This document shows, piece by piece, positions 50,613-60,407 of a stretch of DNA of 64,000 nucleotides. The position numbers and the translations under genes are program-made. The stretch lies in contig NC_011901.1 of NCBI RefSeq assembly GCF_000021985.1, positions 558,001 through 622,000 of the forward strand. The letters are read 5' to 3'. Position 1 is the first letter of the stretch. Each line of letters opens with the position of its first letter. The notes beneath the pieces were generated by a model. It ran no database searches. It was not told the origin of the DNA and was given only the letters and a program-made list of their open reading frames with translations. Source of the stretch: Thioalkalivibrio sulfidiphilus HL-EbGr7 (GTDB taxonomy: Bacteria; Pseudomonadota; Gammaproteobacteria; Ectothiorhodospirales; Ectothiorhodospiraceae).

Positions 50613-50723
50613 TCGTCCATGTTAGGGCGATTCCCTCCCGGGAGCGAGGGCATGGTGTGGCCCGGTGTCCTGCCGGTGTAAAATGTATGGCTCAGCAGCC
50701 GAATTCAAGACCCGGAGTTTCCC

Positions 50724-52631
50724 ATGCCCCAGTATCGTTCCCGCACCACCACCCATGGCCGCAACATGGCCGGCGCCCGGGCCCTGTGGCGCGCCACGGG
50801 CATGAAGGACGGCGACTTCGACAAGCCCATCATCGCCATCGCCAACTCCTTCACCCAGTTCGTGCCCGGCCACGTGCACCTGAAGGACCTGGGCCAGATG
50901 GTGGCCCGGGAGATCGAGAAGGCCGGCGGCGTGGCCAAGGAGTTCAACACCATCGCCGTGGACGATGGTATCGCCATGGGTCACGGCGGCATGCTCTATT
51001 CCCTGCCTTCCCGGGAGATCATCGCCGACGCCGTGGAGTACATGGTCAACGCCCACTGCGCCGACGCCCTGGTGTGCATCTCCAACTGCGACAAGATCAC
51101 CCCCGGGATGCTCAATGCCGCGCTGCGCCTGAACATCCCCGTTGTGTTCGTCTCCGGCGGCCCGATGGAATCCGGCAAGGCGATCATCGGTGGCAAGGAG
51201 GTGCACCTGGACCTGGTGGACGCCATGGTCTCCGCCGCCAATCCGAAAGAGTCCGATGCGGACGTGATGGAAATGGAACGCTCGGCCTGCCCCACCTGCG
51301 GCTCCTGCTCGGGCATGTTCACCGCCAACTCCATGAACTGCCTGACCGAGGCCCTGGGCCTGTCCCTGCCGGGCAACGGCTCGACCCTGGCCACCCACGC
51401 CGATCGCCGGGAACTGTTCCTGAGGGCCGGGCGGCTGGTGGTGGAGCTGGCCAAACGCTATTACGAGCAGGACGACGCATCGGTCCTGCCCCGATCCATC
51501 GCCAGCTTCGAGGCCTTCGAGAACGCCATGTGCCTGGACATCGCCATGGGCGGTTCCACCAACACCGTGCTGCATCTGCTGGCCGCGGCCCAGGAGGCGG
51601 GGGTGGATTTCACCATGGCCGACATCGACCGCCTGTCACGCAAGGTGCCGAATATCTGCAAGGTCGCGCCGGCCACCCAGAAATACCACATGGAGGACGT
51701 GCACCGGGCCGGCGGCGTGATGGGCATCCTGGGCGAGCTGGACCGCGGCGGCCTGCTGCACCGCGACGTGCCCACCGTGCACAGCCGGACCCTGGGTGAG
51801 GCCCTGGAGACCTACGACGTGATGCGTACCGGCGACGAGGCGGTGAAGACCTTCTTCCGCGCCGGCCCCGGCAACGTGCGCACCACCGAGGCCTTCAGCC
51901 AGGACAAGCGCTGGCCGAGTCTTGACCTGGACCGGGAGAACGGCTGCATCCGCGACATCGAGCACGCCTACAGCCGGGACGGCGGCCTGGCCGTGCTCTA
52001 CGGCAACATCGCCCCCGAGGGCTGCGTGGTGAAGACCGCGGGCGTGGACATGAGCATGTTCGAGGCCCACGAGCTGCGCTACACCACCAGCGTGCCCACT
52101 TCCACGTTGCGCGGCTTCGTGGGTCCGGCGCGCATCTTCGAAAGCCAGGACGCGGCCGTGGAGGCGATCCTGGGCGACCGGATCAAGTCCGGCGATGTGG
52201 TCATCATCCGCTACGAGGGGCCGCGCGGCGGACCGGGTATGCAGGAGATGCTCTACCCCACCAGCTATCTCAAGTCCAAGGGCCTGGGCAAGGAGTGCGC
52301 GCTGATCACCGACGGGCGCTTCTCCGGCGGCACCTCCGGCCTGTCCATCGGCCATGTCTCGCCTGAGGCGGCCGAGGGCGGCCCCATCGGTCTGGTGGAG
52401 GAGGGCGACCTGATCGAGATCGACATCCCGGGCCGGAACATCAACGTGGCGGTCTCCGACGAAGTGCTGGCCGAGCGCCGCAGGGCCATGGAGGCCAAGG
52501 GTAGCGATGCCTGGAAGCCGATCGGCCGCGAGCGGGTGGTGTCGAACGCCCTGAAGGCCTACGCCGCCATGACCACCTCCGCCTCGCGGGGCGCGGTGCG
52601 GGATGTGTCTCAGCTTGAGAGAAAACGGTAG
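50724..52631 (+). CDS. ilvD: dihydroxyacid dehydratase
   Basis: 635 residues, family-typical. Dehydrates 2,3-dihydroxy acids in branched-chain amino acid synthesis, using an iron-sulfur cluster and Mg. Motifs: the cluster Cys in [12 protein letters not shown] and [20 protein letters not shown], the carbamylated-Lys region, [14 protein letters not shown] and [23 protein letters not shown] start after GAGT. No other ilv gene is near. Confidence 0.96.
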   Translation: MPQYRSRTTTHGRNMAGARALWRATGMKDGDFDKPIIAIANSFTQFVPGHVHLKDLGQMVAREIEKAGGVAKEFNTIAVDDGIAMGHGGMLYSLPSREIIADAVEYMVNAHCADALVCISNCDKITPGMLNAALRLNIPVVFVSGGPMESGKAIIGGKEVHLDLVDAMVSAANPKESDADVMEMERSACPTCGSCSGMFTANSMNCLTEALGLSLPGNGSTLATHADRRELFLRAGRLVVELAKRYYEQDDASVLPRSIASFEAFENAMCLDIAMGGSTNTVLHLLAAAQEAGVDFTMADIDRLSRKVPNICKVAPATQKYHMEDVHRAGGVMGILGELDRGGLLHRDVPTVHSRTLGEALETYDVMRTGDEAVKTFFRAGPGNVRTTEAFSQDKRWPSLDLDRENGCIRDIEHAYSRDGGLAVLYGNIAPEGCVVKTAGVDMSMFEAHELRYTTSVPTSTLRGFVGPARIFESQDAAVEAILGDRIKSGDVVIIRYEGPRGGPGMQEMLYPTSYLKSKGLGKECALITDGRFSGGTSGLSIGHVSPEAAEGGPIGLVEEGDLIEIDIPGRNINVAVSDEVLAERRRAMEAKGSDAWKPIGRERVVSNALKAYAAMTTSASRGAVRDVSQLERKR

Positions 52632-52644
52632 GGGAAGGCGATTT

Positions 52645-52814
52645 GCCACAGAGGACACAGAGGTCACAGAGGAAAATCATGGCATGGCATGCGTAGGTCG
52701 GGCTGAAGCCCGACCTGTCCATGCTTCGAGAGGCACCGCTGTCGGGCTTAAGCCCGACCAACGCAAAGAACACCCGAATCGCTTTTTCTCTGTGACCTCT
52801 GTGCCCTCTGTGGC
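52645..52814. repeat. composite hairpin: CACAGAG arms around a REP pair, second copy
   Basis: Left outer arm GCCACAGAGGACACAGAGG (52645-...), right arm three 9-base CTCTGTGNC units (52788-52814). Inner REP pair: GTAGGTCGGGCTGAAGCCCG with ACC (52693-52716) and GTCGGGCTTAAGCCCGACC (52741-52759). Its interior is a reverse-complement relative of the copy at 44.2 kb. It separates convergent ilvD and an lpxR-like gene. Confidence 0.88.
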
Positions 52815-52898
52815 AAAAAGGTCTTTGGTCGAGTGTTAGTGAAAAGAGATGGCCAGCAGCGCTCAGTAGTACCGATCACGCTCCCATCTCACGCCCCA

Positions 52899-53915
52899 TC
52901 AATGAATCCACGAAATCGACAGGGCGCCGAAATTCTGCCGGCTCTCCTGGCTCCTGAACTCCCGGGTGCGCACCACGTGGGTGTAGGAGACACGCACGTG
53001 TTCCATGCCCAGGGCAAAACCCAGGAACAGATCCCCCACCCAGGGATCCTTGTCCACGCTTGGACTGTCCCTCCAGGTGTTGCCGTCCAGGAACAGGTCC
53101 ACGCCGACCAGGCGCACGTCCACCCCCGCGAATCCGTAGCCATGCAGCCCCGGCCGTGACTGGAAGATGCCGGAGCCCGCCAGGCCAGGCTGGATGCGGG
53201 GCGGGCCGTAGTCCCAGGGCAGGTCCCGGCCTGCGCGGATCGTGAAGCCGGCGTTGAGGAAGGTGAAGGGCGTGCCGAGACTGCCGCCGGCGTGGGGCGT
53301 GAAGTCCGCCTCCCAGCCACCCTGGCCGATGCCCCGGTCCAGCGCATGCCACTGGCGCTCGTAACTCAGCATCAGGGTGGGTTCGTTGTGCAGCTGGTAC
53401 TCCCAGCCCCGGGGCCACGCCGGGCCTGTGACCTCGTGAATCAGCCGCTGGGTACGGTCCACCAGAGAGGCGGGACCCACCACGCCCACGGTCAGGTGCA
53501 GCCGGTCCAGCCGATGGTCCGTGATGCCGTCCAGGCCAGCCGTGAAGTGCAGCCAGCCGGCATAGGGCCGGTCTTCCGGGTTCGGGGGCAGCGCGTCCTT
53601 GTCCGCTGGGGTATAGGCGTTCTGGCCCAGGGCGGTGGTGGTGCCCAGACGGGTCTCTGCGGTGAACATAGGCAGGGCATCGGCCAGCGTGCGTGCCCAG
53701 GGTGTTGCCTTGCCCGGGGCACGAATCCGGGTCACCCGCAGTCCGCCCGTGTAGTAGCGGTCGGTGCCGGCGAACCAGTCGTTTTCGATGTCGAGCACCC
53801 AGAGGTTCTGGCGTTCGGGAGGGTGTGCGGCCTGTGCCGGTGACGCCAGCCAGTACAAGGTAAGGGCCAGGCTCGCCTGGAGTAACAACAGCAGTGGCGT
53901 TGTCGTGCGTGGCAT
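52899..53915 (-). CDS. LpxR-family lipid A deacylase-like outer-membrane protein
   Basis: 338 residues: signal peptide (to about residue 29), then LDIENDWFAGTDRYYTGGLR, the LpxR opening with its Asn/Asp calcium and active-site residues; RPYAGWLHF, a VVGPASLVDRTQRLIHEV segment with the catalytic-type His, and GPPRIQPGL. C-terminal strand FGALSISWIH. Salmonella LpxR removes the 3'-acyloxyacyl chain of lipid A. A clear paralogue lies at 56.3 kb. ATG 53915 chosen over an upstream in-frame ATG. Confidence 0.85.
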   Translation of the reverse strand: MPRTTTPLLLLLQASLALTLYWLASPAQAAHPPERQNLWVLDIENDWFAGTDRYYTGGLRVTRIRAPGKATPWARTLADALPMFTAETRLGTTTALGQNAYTPADKDALPPNPEDRPYAGWLHFTAGLDGITDHRLDRLHLTVGVVGPASLVDRTQRLIHEVTGPAWPRGWEYQLHNEPTLMLSYERQWHALDRGIGQGGWEADFTPHAGGSLGTPFTFLNAGFTIRAGRDLPWDYGPPRIQPGLAGSGIFQSRPGLHGYGFAGVDVRLVGVDLFLDGNTWRDSPSVDKDPWVGDLFLGFALGMEHVRVSYTHVVRTREFRSQESRQNFGALSISWIH

Positions 53916-54008
53916 GGACGGGGGCTCGGTGCGTGAATCCTCCGTGGTGTGTCCTGAGTATGGCATGCCGGCGCCTGCCAGGGGCGCCGGCATGGATGTG
54001 GCCCGCCG

Positions 54009-56048
54009 TCAGGATGGGCGGTGAGAGATGGTGAAGTTGCCCGCCCGGGACTGAAGCTCGGCGGCCAGCCGGGCCAGCTCATCGCTGGCTGAGGTGGTCT
54101 GCTCGGCGCCGCTGGCGGTCTGCTCAGCGATCTCCCTGATGCTGATGATGCTGCGGTTCATCTGCTCCGTGGTGGCACTCTGCTGCTCCGCCGCCGAGGC
54201 GATCTGGGTGTTCATCTCGTTGATGGTGGCCACGGCGCGGGTGATGGCCTCCAGGGCCTCGGCCGCCTCGTTGGCCTGCTCGACACCCTGCTGGGCGCGT
54301 TCCCGGCTCGCGCCCATCGCCTTGACCGCCTCCCGGGCGCCGCTTTGCAGACGCTCGATCATCTCCTCGATCTCCTGGGTGGACTGCTGGGTGCGCGAGG
54401 CGAGTGTACGCACCTCGTCGGCGACCACGGCGAAACCCCGGCCCTGTTCCCCTGCGCGGGCCGCCTCGATGGCGGCATTCAGCGCCAGCAGATTGGTCTG
54501 CTCGGCGATGCCCTTGATGACGTCCAGCACCGCGCCGATCGTCTCACTGTCAGCAGACACGCGTCTGATGACCTCGGCGGCCTTTTCCACCTCGCTGGCG
54601 AGACCGGTGATGGCCTGGGAGGTGGATTTGACCACCTGCAGTCCGCCCTTGGCCTCGTTGTCGGTGTTGCTGGCGGCACCGGCGGCACCGGCGGCGTTGC
54701 TGGCGACCTCCTGCACCGTGGCGGTCATCTCGTTCATGGCCGTGGCCACCTGATCGGTCTCCTGGCGCTGACGGTCCACGTTGCGGGCGCTGTCCTTGGA
54801 CACCGCGGCCACTTCCTCCGAGGCGGAGGCCAGCTGGCTGGTGGCGCTGACGATCTGCTGGATCAACGCCTCGAACTGCTCGGCCATGTCATTGAAGCGT
54901 TGTGCCACCTGCCCCATCTCGTCGCGGGCGTTCAGGCTCACCCGGGTGGTCAGATCGCCGCCCGCCATGCGCCGGGTGGCATCACCAATGCGCTGTACGC
55001 TGGTGTGGATGGACAGGTATAGGCCGATGAACAGATAGGCGACCAGCAACAGGACGCCGGCCACCACCACGAGTGCCAGGTTGCGGGTCGCGGTCTGGTT
55101 TCGGATGCGGGTGGTGAACAGGTTGTCGAGTACCGGCACCATGGCGTCATAGAGGCGATAGGTCTCGGTGATGGAACGGGTGCCCGCATCGAACACCTGG
55201 GGACCACTCACGGTGATGTTCTGCACATCCAGGAGTTGCTCCTGAAGCATGCGCGAAAAATCAGCCACCGCCTGGTTGTTAGCCTCGACCAGTCGGCCGA
55301 GGCTGCTGGACAGGGTCGGATTGGCGTTGAATGCCGCCTCCAGACCCGAGCGCAGATCGCGGTCGAGGCTGCGCATGTTGCTGCTCAGCACCGCTAGCCG
55401 CACACGCTGTTCTGGGCTGAGTTGTCCTGCGGCGGCGGCGCCGGAACCCAGGGCGCGGGCCTGTCCCATGGTCTCGGTGAGGCCCAGCAGGCGATTGACC
55501 AGGGCGTCACCCAGGTAATAACTGTCCAGGTCCGGGTCCAGGGTGATGTTGGAAGTGTCGGCCACGTGGCTGATCAGGGCCATGGTCATGGCAATCAGGT
55601 CCGTATGGCGCCGGACGCTTTCCGCAGGCGCGAGGTTCTCACTGGCGGACTTGATCTCGCCCCAGGCGCGCTGGATCTCGGCCAGACGGTTGCCTGTCTC
55701 AAGCTGTCCACCCAGGCGGGCATCCACCTCCGAGAGTTCCGCCAGGGCGCGGTCAACCCGGTCGCGAATCTCCTGCGCCTGGGTGCGGGCGCCGGTGTTG
55801 CCAGCCAGCACCGTGGCCATGATGCCGCGATGCTGCTGCATGAATTCGATCGGCTGGCGGACGGACTGGATGTAGCTCAGCCCCTGGCGCTCGCTGTGCA
55901 GAAATCCAATGGTGCTGTTGATGTTGCTGATGGTGAGGCTGCTCAGGAGCAGCAGGGGCAACAGCACCAGCACGAAGATCAGGGCGAACTTCACCGGGTA
56001 GCGGAAGCGATCCATCAGCCAGGTGGCGGGTTTCAGCAGGGTTTCCAT
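54009..56048 (-). CDS. methyl-accepting chemotaxis protein
   Basis: 679 residues: a TM near 20-42, a long periplasmic helical sensor (about 45-345), a TM at about 350-375, HAMP ([18 protein letters not shown]), then the signalling domain with the hairpin tip [20 protein letters not shown] followed by [17 protein letters not shown]. No C-terminal CheR-docking pentapeptide. ATG 56048 follows GAGGA. It is alone among outer-membrane genes; no che gene is nearby. Confidence 0.93.
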   Translation of the reverse strand: METLLKPATWLMDRFRYPVKFALIFVLVLLPLLLLSSLTISNINSTIGFLHSERQGLSYIQSVRQPIEFMQQHRGIMATVLAGNTGARTQAQEIRDRVDRALAELSEVDARLGGQLETGNRLAEIQRAWGEIKSASENLAPAESVRRHTDLIAMTMALISHVADTSNITLDPDLDSYYLGDALVNRLLGLTETMGQARALGSGAAAAGQLSPEQRVRLAVLSSNMRSLDRDLRSGLEAAFNANPTLSSSLGRLVEANNQAVADFSRMLQEQLLDVQNITVSGPQVFDAGTRSITETYRLYDAMVPVLDNLFTTRIRNQTATRNLALVVVAGVLLLVAYLFIGLYLSIHTSVQRIGDATRRMAGGDLTTRVSLNARDEMGQVAQRFNDMAEQFEALIQQIVSATSQLASASEEVAAVSKDSARNVDRQRQETDQVATAMNEMTATVQEVASNAAGAAGAASNTDNEAKGGLQVVKSTSQAITGLASEVEKAAEVIRRVSADSETIGAVLDVIKGIAEQTNLLALNAAIEAARAGEQGRGFAVVADEVRTLASRTQQSTQEIEEMIERLQSGAREAVKAMGASRERAQQGVEQANEAAEALEAITRAVATINEMNTQIASAAEQQSATTEQMNRSIISIREIAEQTASGAEQTTSASDELARLAAELQSRAGNFTISHRPS

Positions 56049-56254
56049 GGACGAGTCCTCGAGCGGGCGAACAATTGGGTGATATGCACACTTAATATAA
56101 GGTTTATTTTGGTGCGTATGCACCTTTATCGGGCGTTCGAGGGAATTCTTGAGGCCAGAGGGGCGGATATTCGGGAAAGAAGGCGAACGGCTGGAGAGCC
56201 GACAGTGGCGGCTTCCTGGGATTTTTGTGGATGATTCGGCTTAGGAGGGGGCTT

Positions 56255-57286
56255 TCAGAATATCCAGGACAGGCTCAGGGCACCGAAGTCCTCGCGCTCT
56301 TCCTGGTTCCTGAATTCAGGGGTGCGGAACACGTGGGTGTAGGCCAGCCGTGCCCGGCCCAGGGCCAGGACGGCGCCCAGCTGGGCGTCGCCCACGAACA
56401 CCTCCCGGTCCACGCTGGGGCTGTCGCGCCAGAGGTTGCCGTCCAGAAACGTGTTCCAGGCCACGGCCCGGGCGTCCACCCCGGCGAACAGATACCAGCC
56501 CCAACGGCTGCGGGGCACGAACAGTCCGGAGCCGGGCAGGGCGGGCTGGATGCGCGGCGGGCCGTAGTCGTGGGGCAGGTCGCGGCCGGCACGCAGGGTC
56601 AGGCCTGTGTTCACCAGGGTGAAGGGCGTGCCCAGCGTGCCGCCCCAGTGGGGGGTGAGATCGATGCGCCAGCCCTCATCCGCCGCGCGCACCCGGGAGC
56701 GCCACTGGCGCTCGTAGCTGACCATCAGGGTCAGCTCATTGCCCAGCTGGTGATCCCAGCCCTGGGGGATCGGTGAGCCCATGAATTCGTGAATGGTCTT
56801 CTGGGTCTGCTCCGCCAGGGAGGCGGGCCCCACCACCCCCAGGGTCAGTTGCAGGCGGTCCAGCCGGTCGCCGGTCTCCTCCGCCAGGCCGCCGCTCACG
56901 TACAGCCAGCCGGCGTAGGGACGGTCGTCCGGGCTGGGGTTGGCTTCCTCGATGTCCTTGGGGGTGTACATGCTCTGGCCGATGGACCAGGACGCCTTGA
57001 GCTCGCCCTGGCCCGGGAAGAAGGGGATCAGTTCTCCCACGTCCCTGAGCAGACCCGGTACGCCGGAGCCGGGCGTGATCCAGCTGGCGCGCACGCCGCT
57101 GGTGTAATAGCGGTCCTCGCCGGCGAACAGGTCGTTCTCGTATTCCAGCACCAGAATGCCCCGCTCGGGCTCTTTGGGCGGCTCGGGGATCTCCGGCAGC
57201 CAGGCGGGCAGGTCGCGGGCGGCGGCGGGCGCTACCAGGAGCAGGGCGAGCAGCAGGGTCGGGAGGGTCATCAGGAAGCGGGTCAT
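56255..57286 (-). CDS. LpxR-family lipid A deacylase-like protein, second copy
   Basis: 343 residues with the same marks as its paralogue 2.3 kb away: signal peptide to AAAR, LEYENDLFAGEDRYYTSGVR, RPYAGWLYVSGGL, VVGPASLAEQTQKTIHEF, GPPRIQPALPGSG, and the C-terminal FGALSLSWIF. ATG 57286 is preceded by AAAGG; GTG 57292 is less likely. One of the two copies may deacylate a different position or be regulated differently. Confidence 0.87.
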   Translation of the reverse strand: MTRFLMTLPTLLLALLLVAPAAARDLPAWLPEIPEPPKEPERGILVLEYENDLFAGEDRYYTSGVRASWITPGSGVPGLLRDVGELIPFFPGQGELKASWSIGQSMYTPKDIEEANPSPDDRPYAGWLYVSGGLAEETGDRLDRLQLTLGVVGPASLAEQTQKTIHEFMGSPIPQGWDHQLGNELTLMVSYERQWRSRVRAADEGWRIDLTPHWGGTLGTPFTLVNTGLTLRAGRDLPHDYGPPRIQPALPGSGLFVPRSRWGWYLFAGVDARAVAWNTFLDGNLWRDSPSVDREVFVGDAQLGAVLALGRARLAYTHVFRTPEFRNQEEREDFGALSLSWIF

Positions 57287-57358
57287 GGGCACCTTTGCAC
57301 AGCCGGAGGGTCTGTGTAGTGTACTGGACCCGCAGGTTCATGCCCGCCCGGAGGCCCC

Positions 57359-58324
57359 GTGAAACGTCTCGTCCTGACCATCCTGCTGTGCCTGTGTGCG
57401 CCCTTCACCGTGTTGGCCGACGGCCAGCCGACGGGAACGGCCCGCCCCGGCGACTACCCCATGGCGCCGCAACAGGTGGCCCCCGGCGTGTACGCGGTGA
57501 TCACCCCGGCGCGGGATTTCCCCAACCCGGAGAACCTGGGCTGGAATGCCAACATGGCCTTTGTAGTCACCGGTGACGGCGTGCTGGTGGTGGACACGGG
57601 TTCCTCGGAGACCATGGGCGTGGCCCTGCGCGAGGCCATCCGAGGGGTCACTGAGCAGCCGGTGCGCTGGATCGTCAACACCCATGCCCACGGAGATCAC
57701 TGGCTGGGCAACCATGCCTTTGCCGGGGAGTCCCCGGAGATCCTGGCCGGCAGCGAGGCCGCCGCGCGCATGCAGGCCCAGGCGGATGGCTGGATCCGCA
57801 GCTTCGACGAGATGACCGGCGGCGCCACCGGGCAGTCGCGCACCCTGTTCCCGAACCGCCTGGTCGACGCGCCCACCACCCTGGTCCTGGGGGGCACGGA
57901 AGTGACCTTGCTGCCCTCCGGTGGCAGCCACTCCCCCGGCGACCTGGTGATCTGGCTGCCGCAGACCCGGGTGCTGATCGCCGGTGACGTGGTCTACACC
58001 GACCGCGCGCCCTCCGTGTGGGACGGGCGCGTGGGCCAGTGGATCGCCTTCATGCACGAACTCATCGCCCTCGAACCCGCCGTGGTCATCCCCGGTCACG
58101 GGCGCATCGAGGCTGCGGAGACCCTGACCCGTCTCAAGACCTATCTCACCACGTTGTGGGCAGCGGTGGAGGACGGCGTGCTGCAGGGACTGCCGGATTT
58201 CGAGACCGTGCCCCTGGTGCGCGAACGCATGGCGGAGATCGCGGCCGAGTATCCGGGCTTCGAGGACAAGGTGGGCCGCTCGGTGGCGCACATGTACACG
58301 GAAGTGGAGGCGGCGGCGTTCTGA
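57359..58324 (+). CDS. exported MBL-fold metallo-hydrolase
   Basis: 321 residues: signal peptide (to about residue 20), then the metal site VNTHAHGDHWLGN (HxHxDH), GSHSPGDLVIWLPQTRVLIAGDVVY (in two parts) and a final metal His in VIPGHGRI. Enzymes of this group (quinoprotein-relay type hydrolases and relatives) sit in the periplasm; substrate unknown. GTG start with GGAGG upstream. Confidence 0.85.
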   Translation: MKRLVLTILLCLCAPFTVLADGQPTGTARPGDYPMAPQQVAPGVYAVITPARDFPNPENLGWNANMAFVVTGDGVLVVDTGSSETMGVALREAIRGVTEQPVRWIVNTHAHGDHWLGNHAFAGESPEILAGSEAAARMQAQADGWIRSFDEMTGGATGQSRTLFPNRLVDAPTTLVLGGTEVTLLPSGGSHSPGDLVIWLPQTRVLIAGDVVYTDRAPSVWDGRVGQWIAFMHELIALEPAVVIPGHGRIEAAETLTRLKTYLTTLWAAVEDGVLQGLPDFETVPLVRERMAEIAAEYPGFEDKVGRSVAHMYTEVEAAAF

Positions 58325-58522
58325 GGGGATGTGCCAGGCATGAGCGCAAGGCAGGCGCATGCGCTGCGCCTCGCCGGACTGTCTCTCCGAGTGGCAAACA
58401 GGGCGCCAGCCGGCACAACGCGCACCGAATGCCCCGGCCCATCTGGCATAATGGAACGCTGAAGCAGCTCACGCCGGACACGTCGTAAGGCGTGAATCCA
58501 GCCAATCGGAACCGATCCTTCA

Positions 58523-60241
58523 GTGGAACTCACCAACCAGATCATCCTGCTGGGCAGCGCGGTGCTGCTGCTGAGCGTGCTCTCCAGCGTGATCAGCGCC
58601 CGCGTCGGCGCGCCCATCCTGCTGGTGTTCCTGGTCATCGGCATGCTGCTGGGCGAGGAAGGTCCCGGCGGCGTCATGTTCCACGACGTGCAGCTGGCGC
58701 ACCTGTTCGGGAGCCTGGCGCTGGCCATCATCCTGTTCGACGGCGGACTGCGCACGCCGGTGAAAAACTTCCGGGTGGGGCTCAAGCCCGCAGTGGTGCT
58801 GGCCACCCTGGGGGTGGTGCTCACCGCCGGGATCACCGGCATCTTCGCCGCCTGGTGGCTGGGTCTGCACTGGATGGAGGGCCTGCTGCTGGGGGCCATC
58901 GTCGGCTCCACCGACGCGGCCGCAGTGTTCTCCCTGCTGCACGGGCGCGGTCTTGAGCTCAAGCAGCGCGTGGGCGCGACGCTCGAGATCGAGTCGGGCA
59001 GCAACGACCCCATGGCCATTTTCCTCACCATCGTGTTCATCGAGCTGCTCATCACCGGGCCGCAGAACATGGGCCTGGTGGTGCTCTGGGAGTTCATTCA
59101 GCAGATGGGCCTGGGCGCGCTGATCGGCATCGCCGGCGGCTTCGCCCTGGTGTGGATCATCAACCGCCTGGACCTCGCCCCCGGCCTCTATCCCCTGGCG
59201 GCCCTGGCCGGTGGACTCACCGTGTTCGGCATCGCCAGCCAGGTCAACGGCTCCGGCTTTCTCGCCATCTACCTGGCGGGCCTGGTGCTGGGCAACCGGC
59301 CGCTGCAGGCCAGCCAGAACATCAACCGCTTCCACGACGGCATTGCGCGCCTGTCCCAGATCGGCATGTTCCTCATGCTGGGCCTGCTGGTGACGCCCTC
59401 GGCGCTGGTGGACGTGGCCGTGGATGCCCTGCTGATCGCCGCCGTGCTGATCCTGCTGGCCCGCCCCCTGGCGGTGTGGATCTCCCTGCTGCCCTTCCAC
59501 TTCCCCTGGCGCGAGCAGGGCTTCATCGCCTGGGTGGGCCTGCGCGGCGCGGTGCCCATCATCCTGGCCCTGTTCCCCATGCTGGCCGGTCTGGAACAGG
59601 CAACCATGCTGTTCAACATCGTGTTCTTCGTGGTGCTGATCTCCCTGGTCGTACAGGGCTGGACCGTGGCGCCCGCCGCGCGGCTGCTGCGCCTGGAGGT
59701 GCCGCCCACCACCCACGTGGTGCAGCGCGTGGAGCTGGACATCCCCGGTCAGCAGGAGATGGAGCTGGTGGGTTATCGCCTGGCGGACAACACCCCGGTG
59801 GTGCAGGAGAAGTGGACCAGCTTCGTGCTGCCGAAGAGCGTGCGCGTGGTGGCCCACCTGCGGGACAAGCAGTTGCTGGAGTCCCTGGAACTGCTGGACC
59901 TGCGCGCCGGCGACTATCTCTACCTGATGGCGGCGCCGGATGACCTGCCGGACCTGGACCGCCTGTTCGTGCCTCGGGCCGCGCCCAAGCGTCTTTCGGA
60001 GCAGACCTTCTTCGGCGAGTTCGTGCTCAACGGCGATGCGCAGCTGGGCGACCTGTCCCTGGCCTACGGGCTCACGCTGCCGGAGGGCGTGGCGGAGCAG
60101 ACGGTGGAGGAGTACATCCGCAAGAAACTGCACACCGCGCCGGTGGTCGGCGACCGCGCGTCCCTGGCCGGCGTGGAGCTGGTGGTGCGCGAGATGGAAG
60201 GCGCACGCATCACCCGGGTGGGCCTCAAGCTTTCCCGATGA
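58523..60241 (+). CDS. nhaP2: potassium/proton antiporter, NhaP2/CvrA type
   Basis: 572 residues: twelve or so membrane helices in the first 390 (ILLVFLVIGMLLGEEGPGGV, the ion-site LEIESGSNDPMAIFLT, SGFLAIYLAGLVLGN, LRGAVPIILALFP), then a TrkA-C domain (about 400-480; ELDIPGQQEMELVGYRL) and a CorC-type C-terminal domain. It moves K+ or Na+ out against protons. GTG start; nothing couples it with the MBL gene 198 bases before. Confidence 0.9.
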   Translation: MELTNQIILLGSAVLLLSVLSSVISARVGAPILLVFLVIGMLLGEEGPGGVMFHDVQLAHLFGSLALAIILFDGGLRTPVKNFRVGLKPAVVLATLGVVLTAGITGIFAAWWLGLHWMEGLLLGAIVGSTDAAAVFSLLHGRGLELKQRVGATLEIESGSNDPMAIFLTIVFIELLITGPQNMGLVVLWEFIQQMGLGALIGIAGGFALVWIINRLDLAPGLYPLAALAGGLTVFGIASQVNGSGFLAIYLAGLVLGNRPLQASQNINRFHDGIARLSQIGMFLMLGLLVTPSALVDVAVDALLIAAVLILLARPLAVWISLLPFHFPWREQGFIAWVGLRGAVPIILALFPMLAGLEQATMLFNIVFFVVLISLVVQGWTVAPAARLLRLEVPPTTHVVQRVELDIPGQQEMELVGYRLADNTPVVQEKWTSFVLPKSVRVVAHLRDKQLLESLELLDLRAGDYLYLMAAPDDLPDLDRLFVPRAAPKRLSEQTFFGEFVLNGDAQLGDLSLAYGLTLPEGVAEQTVEEYIRKKLHTAPVVGDRASLAGVELVVREMEGARITRVGLKLSR

Positions 60242-60267
60242 TGAGTAGGTTTGGGTGAGCAACGCTG

Positions 60268-60358
60268 ATCACGCAGAGATCGCAAAGACGCAGAGGGCGC
60301 AAAGGATTGATGATCAACAAACTTTGCGTCCTCTGCGCCTCCGCGCGCTTGGCGTGAT
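60268..60358. repeat. intergenic tandem-unit hairpin (CGCAGAG/CGCAAAG type)
   Basis: GATCACGCAGAGATCGCAAA with further units (60268-60305) faces CTTTGCGTCCTCTGCGCCTC with CGCGCGCTTGGCGTGAT (60321-60358). Between convergent genes. Confidence 0.85.
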
Positions 60359-60407
60359 TAAATCTGCTGACCTTGGCGCATTCCCGCCACACCACCGGAT
60401 ATCAGGC

